Assembly: GCA_031277855.1 (NCBI GenBank)
Contig: JAITLO010000023.1
Span: forward strand, 1 to 47,792
Source: Acidovorax sp.
GTDB taxonomy: Bacteria > Pseudomonadota > Gammaproteobacteria > Burkholderiales > Burkholderiaceae_C
Direction: 5' to 3'
Length of the DNA: 47,792 bases
The notes beneath the pieces are model-generated. The model had not been told where the DNA came from, made no database searches, and saw nothing but the letters and a program-made list of their open reading frames with translations. Shown one piece after another: positions 18,316 to 24,706 of this stretch (its first letter is position 1; each line of letters starts with the position of its first letter). The position numbers were made by a program, and so were the translations under genes.

Positions 18316-18678
18316 TCATGTAAATAGTTCCAACTGCCCCAATGGCAAAGGTGGCGATGCACTTGGCAGGGTCAGCCAGGCCGCGAGGAAGGTTCGATAG
18401 AGCGGCGGTGGTATGCACGAGGCCATCCAGCCGCCGCTGGCGCTCTGATGCCACTCGGATATCTCAAATAGCCACCCGCGCGCATTGATGCGGGCGCGCA
18501 TCTCTGTGGCCCACGGGTTCATACTTGGCTTGTACTTGTCCGGCAGAGGGCATGACATTTCCAGGGTGCCGTCTGGCAGCGGGCGAAGCAGGCCAGGCTC
18601 TGCCTGCAGCCTGTTCGATGCTTGGTCCAGTAGCTTGGCGAGCTTTGCGTCGTGCTCGTCGCTGATACTGAGTCGCAT
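18316..18678 (-). CDS. Hypothetical phage protein
   Basis: A 120-residue protein beginning MRLSISDEHDAKLAKLLDQ. It has a helical N-terminal part, then a Trp-rich middle (WLFEISEWHQSASGGWMAS) and a hydrophobic C-terminal stretch. The start at 18678 is set by CTGGAGCCC. A terminator lies upstream between this gene and the adhesin. No family recognised. Confidence 0.6.
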   Translation of the reverse strand: MRLSISDEHDAKLAKLLDQASNRLQAEPGLLRPLPDGTLEMSCPLPDKYKPSMNPWATEMRARINARGWLFEISEWHQSASGGWMASCIPPPLYRTFLAAWLTLPSASPPLPLGQLELFT

Positions 18679-18691
18679 GGTTTGGGCTCCA

Positions 18692-18729
18692 GAAAAGACA
18701 AAGCCCGCCGGGCTTGGGCCGGGCGGGCT
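18692..18729 (-). terminator. Intrinsic terminator after adhesin gene
   Basis: AGCCCGCC (18702-18709) pairs with GGCGGGCT (18722-18729). The minus strand continues TTTGTCTTTTCTGGAG, so the T-tract runs into the ribosome site of the next gene. Confidence 0.75.
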
Positions 18730-18767
18730 GTTAAATTGATACTTGCCATGAGCTGGCAAGAAAATTT

Positions 18768-19910
18768 TTAGTCGTATATGAATGTGACTGTCGCAGCGGC
18801 CTTCATCTCACCGGGCCTTACATTACCTGCCGATACTGTGGGTATGCGAACATATTGCGCAGTAAATGGTATTAGCATATCGGTTGCTTCACTCATGCTT
18901 GGCCCTTCAATAATTGCAGCCCTAGAAGGTAGCGTTGAGCCTAGAGGTGCCGGACCAAATTCTATCGGTATTTGGTTTTGGCGATGATAAATACGAACCC
19001 CAATATCGGGGTGTGATGATTTTAAATAAGTTTTATTTGACGAATAATCTTTATTGTCTGTGAAGTATGCTTTAATTGTTGTGCCTTGTTGGCATTTTCT
19101 CCCTGCGAGAATAAAATTGTATTCGCCTAGCGCTCCACTTCCTCTGTCGCTGCCGTGAGCTGCAATTTGGGATGAAGTCACGGGCTTCATTTTTGCTACG
19201 TGGTCCAAATCAGCGGCCGCGCAAGTTGGTACTGGGGGTTTGGGAAGCTCTGGTTCGCCTGTTTTATCTCGCAATGCACCGAGGAGATCTAGTGCACCAC
19301 CATTGCATAGTGCAGGTGAGTTAGATCCTATCGAATGCGATGTATTTGCAAATACGTTTGCGTCGCTTTCAATAATGAGTGGTCCGCCTTTATATTTTTT
19401 GCTATCCGTTACTACTATTTCATAATCATAATAAAATGATATCACCCACTCCCCTTGGGATTCGGCATTAGATCGTCCTTTTATTAGGTTTCTATTGAAA
19501 TTTTGAGAGAGCACATCACCATTTGGCCTCAAATTTAAAATTTCAAGTTTATAATCTGCATGCACCCAGTATCCAGCCCATTTGATGCGAATCCCAACAC
19601 CAGGTGTTTTGGGCAAATTTACTACACCGTATTTATTTGATGGAATATTCCAGCTTTTTCCGTCGACTTGTACGGTGCTTCTCCTGGATAGCGAATACAT
19701 AATCCAACCTTGCGTCGTACCTATTATCTGACCATCTTGAAACTCTATACCGGAAGGCTGCATAGTCCAGCCTTTTATGGAAATATTGTCAAGTTTTCTG
19801 CATGCGCTTGTTTGTGCATGAGATGTGGTTCCGATCATGGAGGAAAATAAAAAAACAAATAATATTTTTCGGATGCCAATTAATGTGGTTATTATGTCTT
19901 CTAGCCTCAT
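18768..19910 (-). CDS. Fimbrial tip-adhesin-like protein (prophage moron)
   Basis: A 380-residue secreted protein with a signal peptide at about 14-32 (ILFVFLFSSMIG...SHA). The N-terminal part (about 33-215) is beta-rich with C37 and C202, as in a two-domain adhesin's receptor-binding domain. The C-terminal part (about 228-380) has the pilin-domain cysteine pair C230 and C273. It ends with VSAGNVRPGE and the alternating strand ATVTFIYD, which closely matches the FimH C-terminal pattern (VTAGNV, then VTFVYQ). Chaperone-usher subunits end this way. No chaperone or usher lies nearby. The gene is AT-rich compared with both sides, suggesting recent acquisition. Function as adhesin is inferred from the fold pattern. 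Confidence 0.8.
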   Translation of the reverse strand: MRLEDIITTLIGIRKILFVFLFSSMIGTTSHAQTSACRKLDNISIKGWTMQPSGIEFQDGQIIGTTQGWIMYSLSRRSTVQVDGKSWNIPSNKYGVVNLPKTPGVGIRIKWAGYWVHADYKLEILNLRPNGDVLSQNFNRNLIKGRSNAESQGEWVISFYYDYEIVVTDSKKYKGGPLIIESDANVFANTSHSIGSNSPALCNGGALDLLGALRDKTGEPELPKPPVPTCAAADLDHVAKMKPVTSSQIAAHGSDRGSGALGEYNFILAGRKCQQGTTIKAYFTDNKDYSSNKTYLKSSHPDIGVRIYHRQNQIPIEFGPAPLGSTLPSRAAIIEGPSMSEATDMLIPFTAQYVRIPTVSAGNVRPGEMKAAATVTFIYD

Positions 19911-19999
19911 GATTCCATTTTGTTTTTCGTGAATAGATATGTGGCGATTATTATTCTGTGATTTTAAGAAAAAAGATTAAGAATCTTCCTATAAGTGTT

Positions 20000-20028
20000 A
20001 AATTAAATCAATCACTACCTCAACTCAA
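20000..20028 (-). promoter_or_regulatory. Candidate promoter for the adhesin gene
   Basis: On the minus strand TTGAGT (20028-20023) and TAATTT (20005-20000) are 17 bases apart in an AT-rich stretch 90 bases upstream of the adhesin start. This is a motif match only. Positions 19911-20106 hold no gene. Confidence 0.35.
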
Positions 20029-20106
20029 TTGATAAATTAATTTGTACCTATCAAGGAAATCAGGACAGGCCGAAGCCTGTGCTCATGCCCCTGGTTGGTG
20101 GGTGCT

Positions 20107-20430
20107 TCATCGGCCTTTAACGGCGTGGCTGGGCACCAGTGCCATGTGGATGACGCGGGCTTGCAACTCGGCCATGGGCGGCCGGGTGTGCATCGAGTGG
20201 GCGCGGGCGGCTTCAAGCTCGACCATCAGGGCGGTCCCGGGCAGTAGCTCGGTTTCGTGTTGTTGCCAGAAGTGCTGGGCCTCTGGGCCTACCCACGTCA
20301 CACGCCATGGCTCGGCCTGGTGTGGGCCTATGCGGTCGTAGGCATGCAGCTGCAGTTGGAAGGTGCCGCAACGCGCAGGCGCTGCGTGCGGTCGCTGGCG
20401 GCTGAGGAAAAGCATTCCGGTGTGGCGCAT
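20107..20430 (-). CDS. Hypothetical phage protein, possibly OB-fold
   Basis: A 107-residue protein starting MRHTGMLFLSRQ, set by CTGGAGCCCGCAATG. Alternating strands (FQLQLHAYDRI, WRVTWVGPEAQ, ALMVELEAARA, RVIHMALVP) suggest a small beta-barrel of OB type, which would fit a single-strand binding role, but I cannot confirm this. A terminator precedes its ribosome site. Confidence 0.62.
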   Translation of the reverse strand: MRHTGMLFLSRQRPHAAPARCGTFQLQLHAYDRIGPHQAEPWRVTWVGPEAQHFWQQHETELLPGTALMVELEAARAHSMHTRPPMAELQARVIHMALVPSHAVKGR

Positions 20431-20442
20431 TGCGGGCTCCAG

Positions 20443-20470
20443 AAAGATCAAACCCGGCGTGGTGGCCGGG
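20443..20470 (-). terminator. Intrinsic terminator in left operon
   Basis: CCCGGC (20453-20458) pairs with GCCGGG (20465-20470), followed on the minus strand by TTTGATCTTTCTGGAG. The stop codon of the preceding 46-residue frame lies inside its distal edge. Confidence 0.7.
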
Positions 20471-20588
20471 CTTTTGGGGTTTCGTTTTGGAAGTAGGACT
20501 GCAGTGAAAGCGCAGGGCGCTGCCCATCGGCTGCTTTCTTTTCAATAGCGCGCAGGGTTTGGCTGCGGCGGCGGTCATGGCTGGCCAT
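20448..20588 (-). CDS. Possible 46-residue peptide
   Basis: A short frame MASHDRRRSQTLRAIEKK followed by a Gln/Leu segment and a basic end. It sits in the gap between the 57-residue gene upstream and the terminator. No clear ribosome site is visible, only TTGTGGCG before the ATG, so the call rests mainly on position. Confidence 0.38.
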   Translation of the reverse strand: MASHDRRRSQTLRAIEKKAADGQRPALSLQSYFQNETPKARPPRRV

Positions 20589-20601
20589 CGCCACAAGCAA
20601 A

Positions 20602-20775
20602 CTATCGAGCGCTGCTGGTGCGCATGGGCTTGGCGCCAACGGTGCGGGCGCCGGGAAAGAGGGCCATGGCTTGCTGGATGGCCTCGGCTGCGCCGGTTTG
20701 GATGGTTGGGTAGCTGCTGGCACCGTGCGCTGTAACGACGGTGACGAGGTAGGCGCGCGTGGTGGTGGTCGGCAT
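20602..20775 (-). CDS. Small phage protein, 57 residues
   Basis: The frame from ATG at 20775 to TAG at 20602 encodes MPTTTTRAYLVTVVTAHG and continues through a helix (EAIQQAMALFPGA). It has a good ribosome site, AAAGGAAGCCCACC before the ATG. The pattern of a beta hairpin followed by an Ala/Gln helix is seen in many small phage proteins in this position. It starts 17 bases after the upstream stop. Function unknown. Confidence 0.6.
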   Translation of the reverse strand: MPTTTTRAYLVTVVTAHGASSYPTIQTGAAEAIQQAMALFPGARTVGAKPMRTSSAR

Positions 20776-20791
20776 GGTGGGCTTCCTTTAT

Positions 20792-21052
20792 TCATAGAGT
20801 TGGTAGTGCAATTTGCTGACCCAGGCCTGCGCGAACGCGGCGCACGGTGGGTTCGGGTTGAATGCCGGGCAGCTGTGGCTGGGCTGCGATGGCTGCCAGG
20901 GCTTTGGCCTGGTCTTCCTGGGCCAGCAGCAGGCGCTCGCGGGCGATGGTGGTCGCCACGTTGGTAGCAGCTGCGCAGCGGTAGTCAAAGCTGCGGTCAG
21001 TCAGCGGCACGCGGGGCAGAGTCAGGCTGCCAAGGGGGTGCGGGCTGCGCAT
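20792..21052 (-). CDS. Hypothetical phage protein
   Basis: An 86-residue protein starting MRSPHPLGSLTLPRVPL. A helical stretch rich in Ala/Gln (ATTIARERLLLAQEDQAKAL) is followed by a Pro-rich C-terminal half. Its start lies two bases from the preceding stop (21054), so it is coupled. No family recognised. Confidence 0.6.
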   Translation of the reverse strand: MRSPHPLGSLTLPRVPLTDRSFDYRCAAATNVATTIARERLLLAQEDQAKALAAIAAQPQLPGIQPEPTVRRVRAGLGQQIALPTL

Positions 21053-21053
21053 G

Positions 21054-21356
21054 TCAGCCCTGCGCCTGTTGGGGGTCAAGCTGCTGCGCCACTTCCTCGG
21101 CACGGCTGGCAGCAGAGAGCAAGGCCTGGCCCAAGGCGCGGGCGGCATTGGGTGCTGCGTGGTGAGCTATCCGAAATGAGCCCAGCACGATGCTGAGCGT
21201 CACCTGCGGTGGTGAGGCCTGGTCGTAATCGCTGTAGACGCCAACACCTTGCAGCTCCGCGTGGCTTTTGAAATCAGGGGCGTGGTGGTGCGATTGCCAG
21301 TGCGTGCCGTCAGCATCGAAAAGGCCGGATTTGATGGCCGTGCTTGAAGTGCTCAT
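21054..21356 (-). CDS. Hypothetical phage protein
   Basis: A 100-residue protein starting MSTSSTAIKSGLFDADG, with several histidines (HWQSHHHAPDFKSHAE), a strand-rich middle and a C-terminal helix rich in Ala/Gln. CGGAG lies upstream of the ATG. A terminator precedes it. No family recognised. Confidence 0.62.
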   Translation of the reverse strand: MSTSSTAIKSGLFDADGTHWQSHHHAPDFKSHAELQGVGVYSDYDQASPPQVTLSIVLGSFRIAHHAAPNAARALGQALLSAASRAEEVAQQLDPQQAQG

Positions 21357-21381
21357 GGGTGGGCGTCTCCGTGGTGCGGGC

Positions 21382-21415
21382 AAAAGAAAACCCGCGCGGC
21401 GCTGGGCCGGGCGGG
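21382..21415 (-). terminator. Intrinsic terminator in left operon
   Basis: CCCGC (21391-21395) pairs with GCGGG (21411-21415) through a GC-rich loop. The minus strand continues TTTTCTTTTG. It sits between the convergently placed plus-strand membrane gene's upstream side and the next minus-strand gene. Confidence 0.65.
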
Positions 21416-21465
21416 CTGATGGAAGAGTGGTTATTGTTAGGGGGCTCTAACAAGGAAATGATGAA

Positions 21466-21966
21466 ATGAATAACCAAAAATCTCAAAGCGAGCAACATAG
21501 CTTGGCGCCTTTCCCTCTGGGCCGCCGCTCTAACTCGTTAGCTCAAAGTCAAGCGATTTGCCTGGGTGGTGCTGGCGCATCTTTGGCTACGTTGCTGGTA
21601 GCGCTGCAGTTAGCTGCAGGACGTGCTACGGATGCTCATGAAATAGCTATTGCTTTCTCTGGTGGTGCGATGCTAGTTTGGATCACTCTTTGGCTCATGA
21701 ATGACGCTTATGTTTATTGGGCTGAAAAAGGGGTTGAGTGCTCTCAAGAGAAATCTTGGCTCAATCTCCGGGTGACGCTCTTCGGCTTGGCAACTGGTGC
21801 TCTCCTGGCAGCCCTTTTTCATTTAATTCTCTCGGCTTCTGTTATCGCCAGCTGCATCTTTTTTGTTTCTGCTTTGATGCTGGTTGCGCTGTCAGTTCTG
21901 CATTACAGAGCTGTACGCCGTGTTGCTGAGTTGCATTCGCCTGAAGGGGCAGACCTTTCTCGATGA
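21466..21966 (+). CDS. Four-helix membrane protein (plus-strand moron)
   Basis: A 166-residue protein with about four membrane helices (roughly 30-50, 62-80, 103-122 and 126-145), short loops and a charged C-terminus. AAGGAAATGATGA precedes the ATG. It runs against the left operon, lies between terminators and is less GC-rich than the genes around it. Prophage membrane proteins in such positions often alter the host envelope or exclude other phages. That is inference from context, since no family is recognised. Confidence 0.68.
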   Translation: MNNQKSQSEQHSLAPFPLGRRSNSLAQSQAICLGGAGASLATLLVALQLAAGRATDAHEIAIAFSGGAMLVWITLWLMNDAYVYWAEKGVECSQEKSWLNLRVTLFGLATGALLAALFHLILSASVIASCIFFVSALMLVALSVLHYRAVRRVAELHSPEGADLSR

Positions 21967-22192
21967 CGCAATGACGATGTGCTCACGCATGTCTGCTTGC
22001 TAGTTCGGAAGGGGCGCCGCTGCTTGGGGGGCTTCTGTGGTGTAGGTTGGAGAATAAAAGCGCCGTTGCCCTTTCGGGGCATGCCTGGGGAAGGAGATGG
22101 AGGGAGGGCGAAGAGGTGCCCCAGGCCGGCGTGAAACCCAAGCACCCTGAAACCCAAGATGCTTGGGTTTGCCCTGTGTTGCACAAGGCGGG

Positions 22193-22220
22193 AATAAAAA
22201 AGCCCGCTTGTGTGCGGGCT
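22193..22220 (-). terminator. Intrinsic terminator after HsdR_N gene
   Basis: AGCCCGC (22201-22207) pairs with GCGGGCT (22214-22220), followed on the minus strand by TTTTTATTCC, 15 bases after the stop at 22235. A second perfect hairpin (22151-22171, AAACCCAAG arms) lies just beyond. Confidence 0.85.
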
Positions 22221-22234
22221 TGTGTGTTTTGGCG

Positions 22235-23332
22235 TTAAGCCACTAGTTTTGTCGCAGCTATCAACTGCTCAGAGAAACCGTAAATATCGTCCAGTGCACT
22301 GATGGGGTGGCGTACCTCTTTTTTATCGGCATCAAGAATTCCGAGGTATTTCTGAGCGCGATTGAAGTGGAGTCTGCACACTGGTTTGCGGTTGTTGTCG
22401 TCCAGCAGAATGCCGAAATAGCTTTGGGTATCGCGGTGGCCTATGCGGGTAGGTTCTACTGCTGTGCGAACAATGGATTTCACAATAAAGAAGCCCTCCA
22501 ATTCTTCGGGAGTGGTTTCAATTCGTGATTCTTCTTCCTCTGGTGCGCATGCTGCAGCCGGTGCCGTCTCTGATGGTGCTGCTTGAGTCGTTGGTGCAGT
22601 GAGCGCCTGTGGCGTCGTCCCTGTCATTGCAGACTTAAGCCGGTCATTGATGAGGTCACCCATATATTGGGTGATGGCCTTTTGCATCAACGGCTGGAAT
22701 TGCTCGCGCACGCGGGCTGTGATGGGGCCGTCATAGACGCGGGCGACGAAGAAGCGCAAGAATTCTTCGCAGGGCTCTGCGAGCTGCCCCGCCAGCTCAC
22801 GCTTGAGCTGGCCGATGTACTTGAGCTCACCTGCAGCGCTCAAGATGGAGTCAACGTCAAATGCAGAGCGCGTGAGCTTGAGTAGCTCGGGTACTGCATG
22901 TTCGTCAATATCGAGCAGGTCCAGCTCCAAGAATGGCTTTTCATCCATCTTGTTCGTGTTATCCAGGTCTGTGAAGAACTTGTACACACGGCCGTTGGTC
23001 AAAATTGAAATGCGTGCAGTCGTGACGTGGAAGTAGCGGAAAAGCTGGCTTGCGTGGTTGACGTTCAAGGGCTCGCCAATCTTCTTGCACTCAATCAGGA
23101 TCTGGACATGGCCACCCTTGAAAATCGCATAGTCGATCTTTTCCCCTTTTTTGGTGCCGACATCGCACACGAACTCGGGGACGACCTCTGTCGGGTCGAA
23201 TACGTCGTAGCCTAAAACGGACTGGATAAAGGGCATTACGAAGGCGTTTTTGGTCGCTTCTTCGGTCGTAATGTTGCCAGCTTGCTGCCTGATTTTTGCG
23301 GCCAAACTGTTCAGGCTCTCGTAGAAATCCAT
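22235..23332 (-). CDS. Stand-alone HsdR_N-type nuclease-domain protein
   Basis: A 365-residue protein. Residues about 5-150 match the N-terminal nuclease domain of type I restriction R subunits (HSDR_N), with MPFIQSVLGYDVFDPTEVVPE and the PD-(D/E)XK residues D67 (KIDYAI) and E81-C-K83 (LIECKK). FRYFHVTTARISILTNG continues the fold. A helical middle and an acidic Pro/Ala linker (about 240-275) lead to a small beta-rich C-terminal domain. No helicase, HsdM or HsdS is present, so this is not a classical restriction system. The start is set by GAGGAGGAGAGCATG. It is the first large gene after the left promoter. The role may be defence or DNA processing. Confidence 0.82.
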   Translation of the reverse strand: MDFYESLNSLAAKIRQQAGNITTEEATKNAFVMPFIQSVLGYDVFDPTEVVPEFVCDVGTKKGEKIDYAIFKGGHVQILIECKKIGEPLNVNHASQLFRYFHVTTARISILTNGRVYKFFTDLDNTNKMDEKPFLELDLLDIDEHAVPELLKLTRSAFDVDSILSAAGELKYIGQLKRELAGQLAEPCEEFLRFFVARVYDGPITARVREQFQPLMQKAITQYMGDLINDRLKSAMTGTTPQALTAPTTQAAPSETAPAAACAPEEEESRIETTPEELEGFFIVKSIVRTAVEPTRIGHRDTQSYFGILLDDNNRKPVCRLHFNRAQKYLGILDADKKEVRHPISALDDIYGFSEQLIAATKLVA

Positions 23333-23404
23333 GCTCTCCTCCTCTAATAAATCGGAGGCATCTTAAACAAAATAAAGAGCATTGTTACTTTTTTAAACAT
23401 TGTT

Positions 23405-23439
23405 GGATTCAGGCCTGCCAGCCCGGCAGGCCTGAATCC
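23405..23439. repeat. 15-bp perfect inverted repeat
   Basis: GGATTCAGGCCTGCC (23405-23419) and its exact complement (23425-23439) flank a five-base loop AGCCC. No T-tract follows on either side, so it is not a normal terminator. It lies in the leader between the left promoter and the HsdR_N gene. Confidence 0.85.
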
Positions 23440-23497
23440 TCCAGCCGTTACCGCGCCACGGCTGGTGGGCGCTGCGGCCGCTTGTTGGCGGTCGCGG

Positions 23498-23638
23498 TCA
23501 GCTTCTATGCCTTCGGCGCAATGCACGGTGCAGTTGGCATCGCTCGGGCGGGGAGGGGCTGGTTTCACGCACTTCTTTTTCCACGGGCGCGGGGTCTGGC
23601 GTGGGGCGCTTTCTACGTGGGCGGCCTGGTGGCTGCAC
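23498..23638 (-). CDS. Possible Arg-rich 46-residue leader peptide
   Basis: A GTG-started frame at 23638 with AGGAG seven bases upstream. The N-terminus is GRPRRKRPTPDP and the end is LRRRHRS, so both termini are strongly basic with a Pro/Glu middle. It is the first frame after the left promoter, the place of the N antiterminator in lambda-like phages, whose N-terminus is Arg-rich. No homology is visible. An overlapping 74-residue frame (23344-23568, GTG start) is an alternative. Positions 23333-23728 otherwise hold no convincing gene. Confidence 0.3.
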   Translation of the reverse strand: MQPPGRPRRKRPTPDPAPVEKEVRETSPSPPERCQLHRALRRRHRS

Positions 23639-23675
23639 TTAGTTGCTCCTGGGAGTATCCGGTGGCAGTGTTAAA

Positions 23676-23697
23676 GACCTGGGGCTAGGCCCAGGTC
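23676..23697 (-). other. Leader hairpin near left promoter
   Basis: GACCTGGG and CCCAGGTC form an 8-bp perfect stem with loop GCTAGG about 35-50 bases downstream of the left promoter start, followed on the minus strand by TTTAAC. It could be an attenuator or part of an antitermination site. Confidence 0.5.
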
Positions 23698-23735
23698 GAT
23701 GCCTTGGTGCCCACCGCATTGCTGCGATGGGATCT

Positions 23736-23764
23736 ACTATCCCGAATTTGGGAACCAATGTCAA
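23736..23764 (-). promoter_or_regulatory. Left promoter (PL-like)
   Basis: On the minus strand TTGACA (23764-23759) and GATAGT (23741-23736) are separated by 17 bases. One operator fills the spacer and a second abuts the upstream side of the -35. It would drive the leftward operon from about 23729. Confidence 0.75.
23740..23753. promoter_or_regulatory. Repressor operator OL1
   Basis: TCCCGAATTTGGGA, one mismatch from a perfect palindrome, lying in the spacer of the left promoter. It is the same motif as at 24438-24451. Confidence 0.75.
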
Positions 23765-23777
23765 CCCAAATATGGGA
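23764..23777. promoter_or_regulatory. Repressor operator OL2
   Basis: ACCCAAATATGGGA, centred 24 bp from OL1 and touching the -35 of the left promoter. Confidence 0.7.
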
Positions 23778-23821
23778 ATATGTCGTGATATTTCTTGATA
23801 GTGGGATTTTGGATGCTGGAA

Positions 23822-23843
23822 AAGCCCGCTGCGGCGGGCTTTG
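23822..23843 (-). terminator. Intrinsic terminator after the repressor gene
   Basis: AAAGCCCGC and GCGGGCTTT form a 9-bp perfect stem with a TGCG loop; the minus strand ends in TTTT. It ends leftward transcription from the repressor and insulates the left promoter. The 166 bases between it and the repressor stop hold nothing I recognise. Confidence 0.82.
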
Positions 23844-24009
23844 ATGCTGCTGCTGGCGGTCTAGTTTCGTGGCCGGGTTGCAGGGTCTCTGTTGGGCGGA
23901 TGTAAGTCAGCAGTGCATCTGCTCGCGCTCTTTTGTCGCAATCTTTAGATGGTGCAGATCTTTCCTCGAGCAGGGAACTGATAGACCTTCGCGACTGGTC
24001 CCCGCTGAG

Positions 24010-24390
24010 TCAAGCCGCGTCTTTGTTTTCCTGTGTTTCCCACTCATGGTAGATATCTATCGCGCGTGCTTCGATCATTCCTTTTTTTCTTTCTGGAAGT
24101 TTCTCGAATTGCTGAGGGCTTAACCCTTCAAACGGCCACGGTGCAGATGTTTCTCCGGTGAGCGGATTTAAATCTTTTGCCAGTAGAGACCACACGGGGA
24201 TGCCAAACGCTTTTGCGATGCCCATCAGGTGGTCTACGCCAGTATTTGACTCGGCCTTTGTCATTCTTTCCACCACGCCCTTGGAGACGCCCGATGCATC
24301 GGACAGTCTGACGATGGTGCTTAGGCGTGGGTGGGCCTGCATCAGCGCACGCACATTTTTCGCGAGGATTTGACGAGGCTCCATTTCCAT
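24010..24390 (-). CDS. XRE-family prophage repressor (CI-like)
   Basis: A 126-residue protein with a Cro/CI-type helix-turn-helix at about 28-60 (LSDASGVSKGVVERMTK) and a helical C-terminal part without a peptidase S24 domain, so RecA-driven self-cleavage is not expected. It starts at the ATG at 24390 or possibly the ATG two codons later. It lies between two operator pairs and is divergent from the Cro-like gene, which marks it as the likely lysogeny repressor. How induction would work without a cleavage domain is open. Confidence 0.82.
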   Translation of the reverse strand: MEMEPRQILAKNVRALMQAHPRLSTIVRLSDASGVSKGVVERMTKAESNTGVDHLMGIAKAFGIPVWSLLAKDLNPLTGETSAPWPFEGLSPQQFEKLPERKKGMIEARAIDIYHEWETQENKDAA

Positions 24391-24414
24391 GGAGGCAGTT
24401 TGCCTAAGTGGGAA

Positions 24415-24428
24415 TCCCAAGCTCGGGA
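24415..24428. promoter_or_regulatory. Repressor operator OR1
   Basis: TCCCAAGCTCGGGA, immediately upstream of the -35 of the rightward promoter. Centre is 23 bp from the next operator. Confidence 0.72.
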
Positions 24429-24458
24429 TTGACGATATCCCAAATTTGGGATTATGCT
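24429..24458 (+). promoter_or_regulatory. Right promoter (PR-like)
   Basis: TTGACG (24429-24434) and TATGCT (24453-24458) with an 18-base spacer. The second operator fills the spacer. The predicted start (about 24465-24467) coincides with the ATG of the next gene. Confidence 0.75.
24438..24451. promoter_or_regulatory. Repressor operator OR2
   Basis: TCCCAAATTTGGGA, a perfect 14-bp palindrome inside the rightward promoter spacer. Confidence 0.8.
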
Positions 24459-24466
24459 CATGCCCA

Positions 24467-24706
24467 ATGGAGCCCATCATCTCTTTCCTCAAGCGTCGTT
24501 TGCGCGAAGCAGGTGCTTCCCGCTGGGAGCAGATAGCTGTCGCCGCTGGCGTTGCCAAGACTCTCCCGCGGAAGATTGCTTGCAACGACCGGGATAACCC
24601 CGGCGTTCAGACTATCCAGCCCCTCCTGGATTATTTCCAGGCTGTGGATCGTGGAGAGCGTGCACTTCCAGCCCACCCCAAGCCTCAGGAGGTGGCCCAT
24701 GGCTGA
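24467..24706 (+). CDS. Cro-like regulator
   Basis: A 79-residue protein divergent from the repressor. ASRWEQIAVAAGVAKTLPRKIA is a helix-turn-helix (key residues EQIAVAAGVAKTLPRK, about 20-38), followed by a short helix and an Ala/Pro tail. It has no ribosome site, and the right promoter would start transcription at or within a base or two of the ATG, so the mRNA is probably leaderless. It overlaps the next frame by eight bases. It is the counterpart of Cro by position. Confidence 0.75.
   Translation: MEPIISFLKRRLREAGASRWEQIAVAAGVAKTLPRKIACNDRDNPGVQTIQPLLDYFQAVDRGERALPAHPKPQEVAHG

Noticed and set aside
22151..22171. AAACCCAAG palindrome considered as another repressor operator
   Set aside because: The spacing between half-sites is 9 rather than the 6 of the true operators, and no promoter is beside it; it is more likely a hairpin after the HsdR_N terminator.
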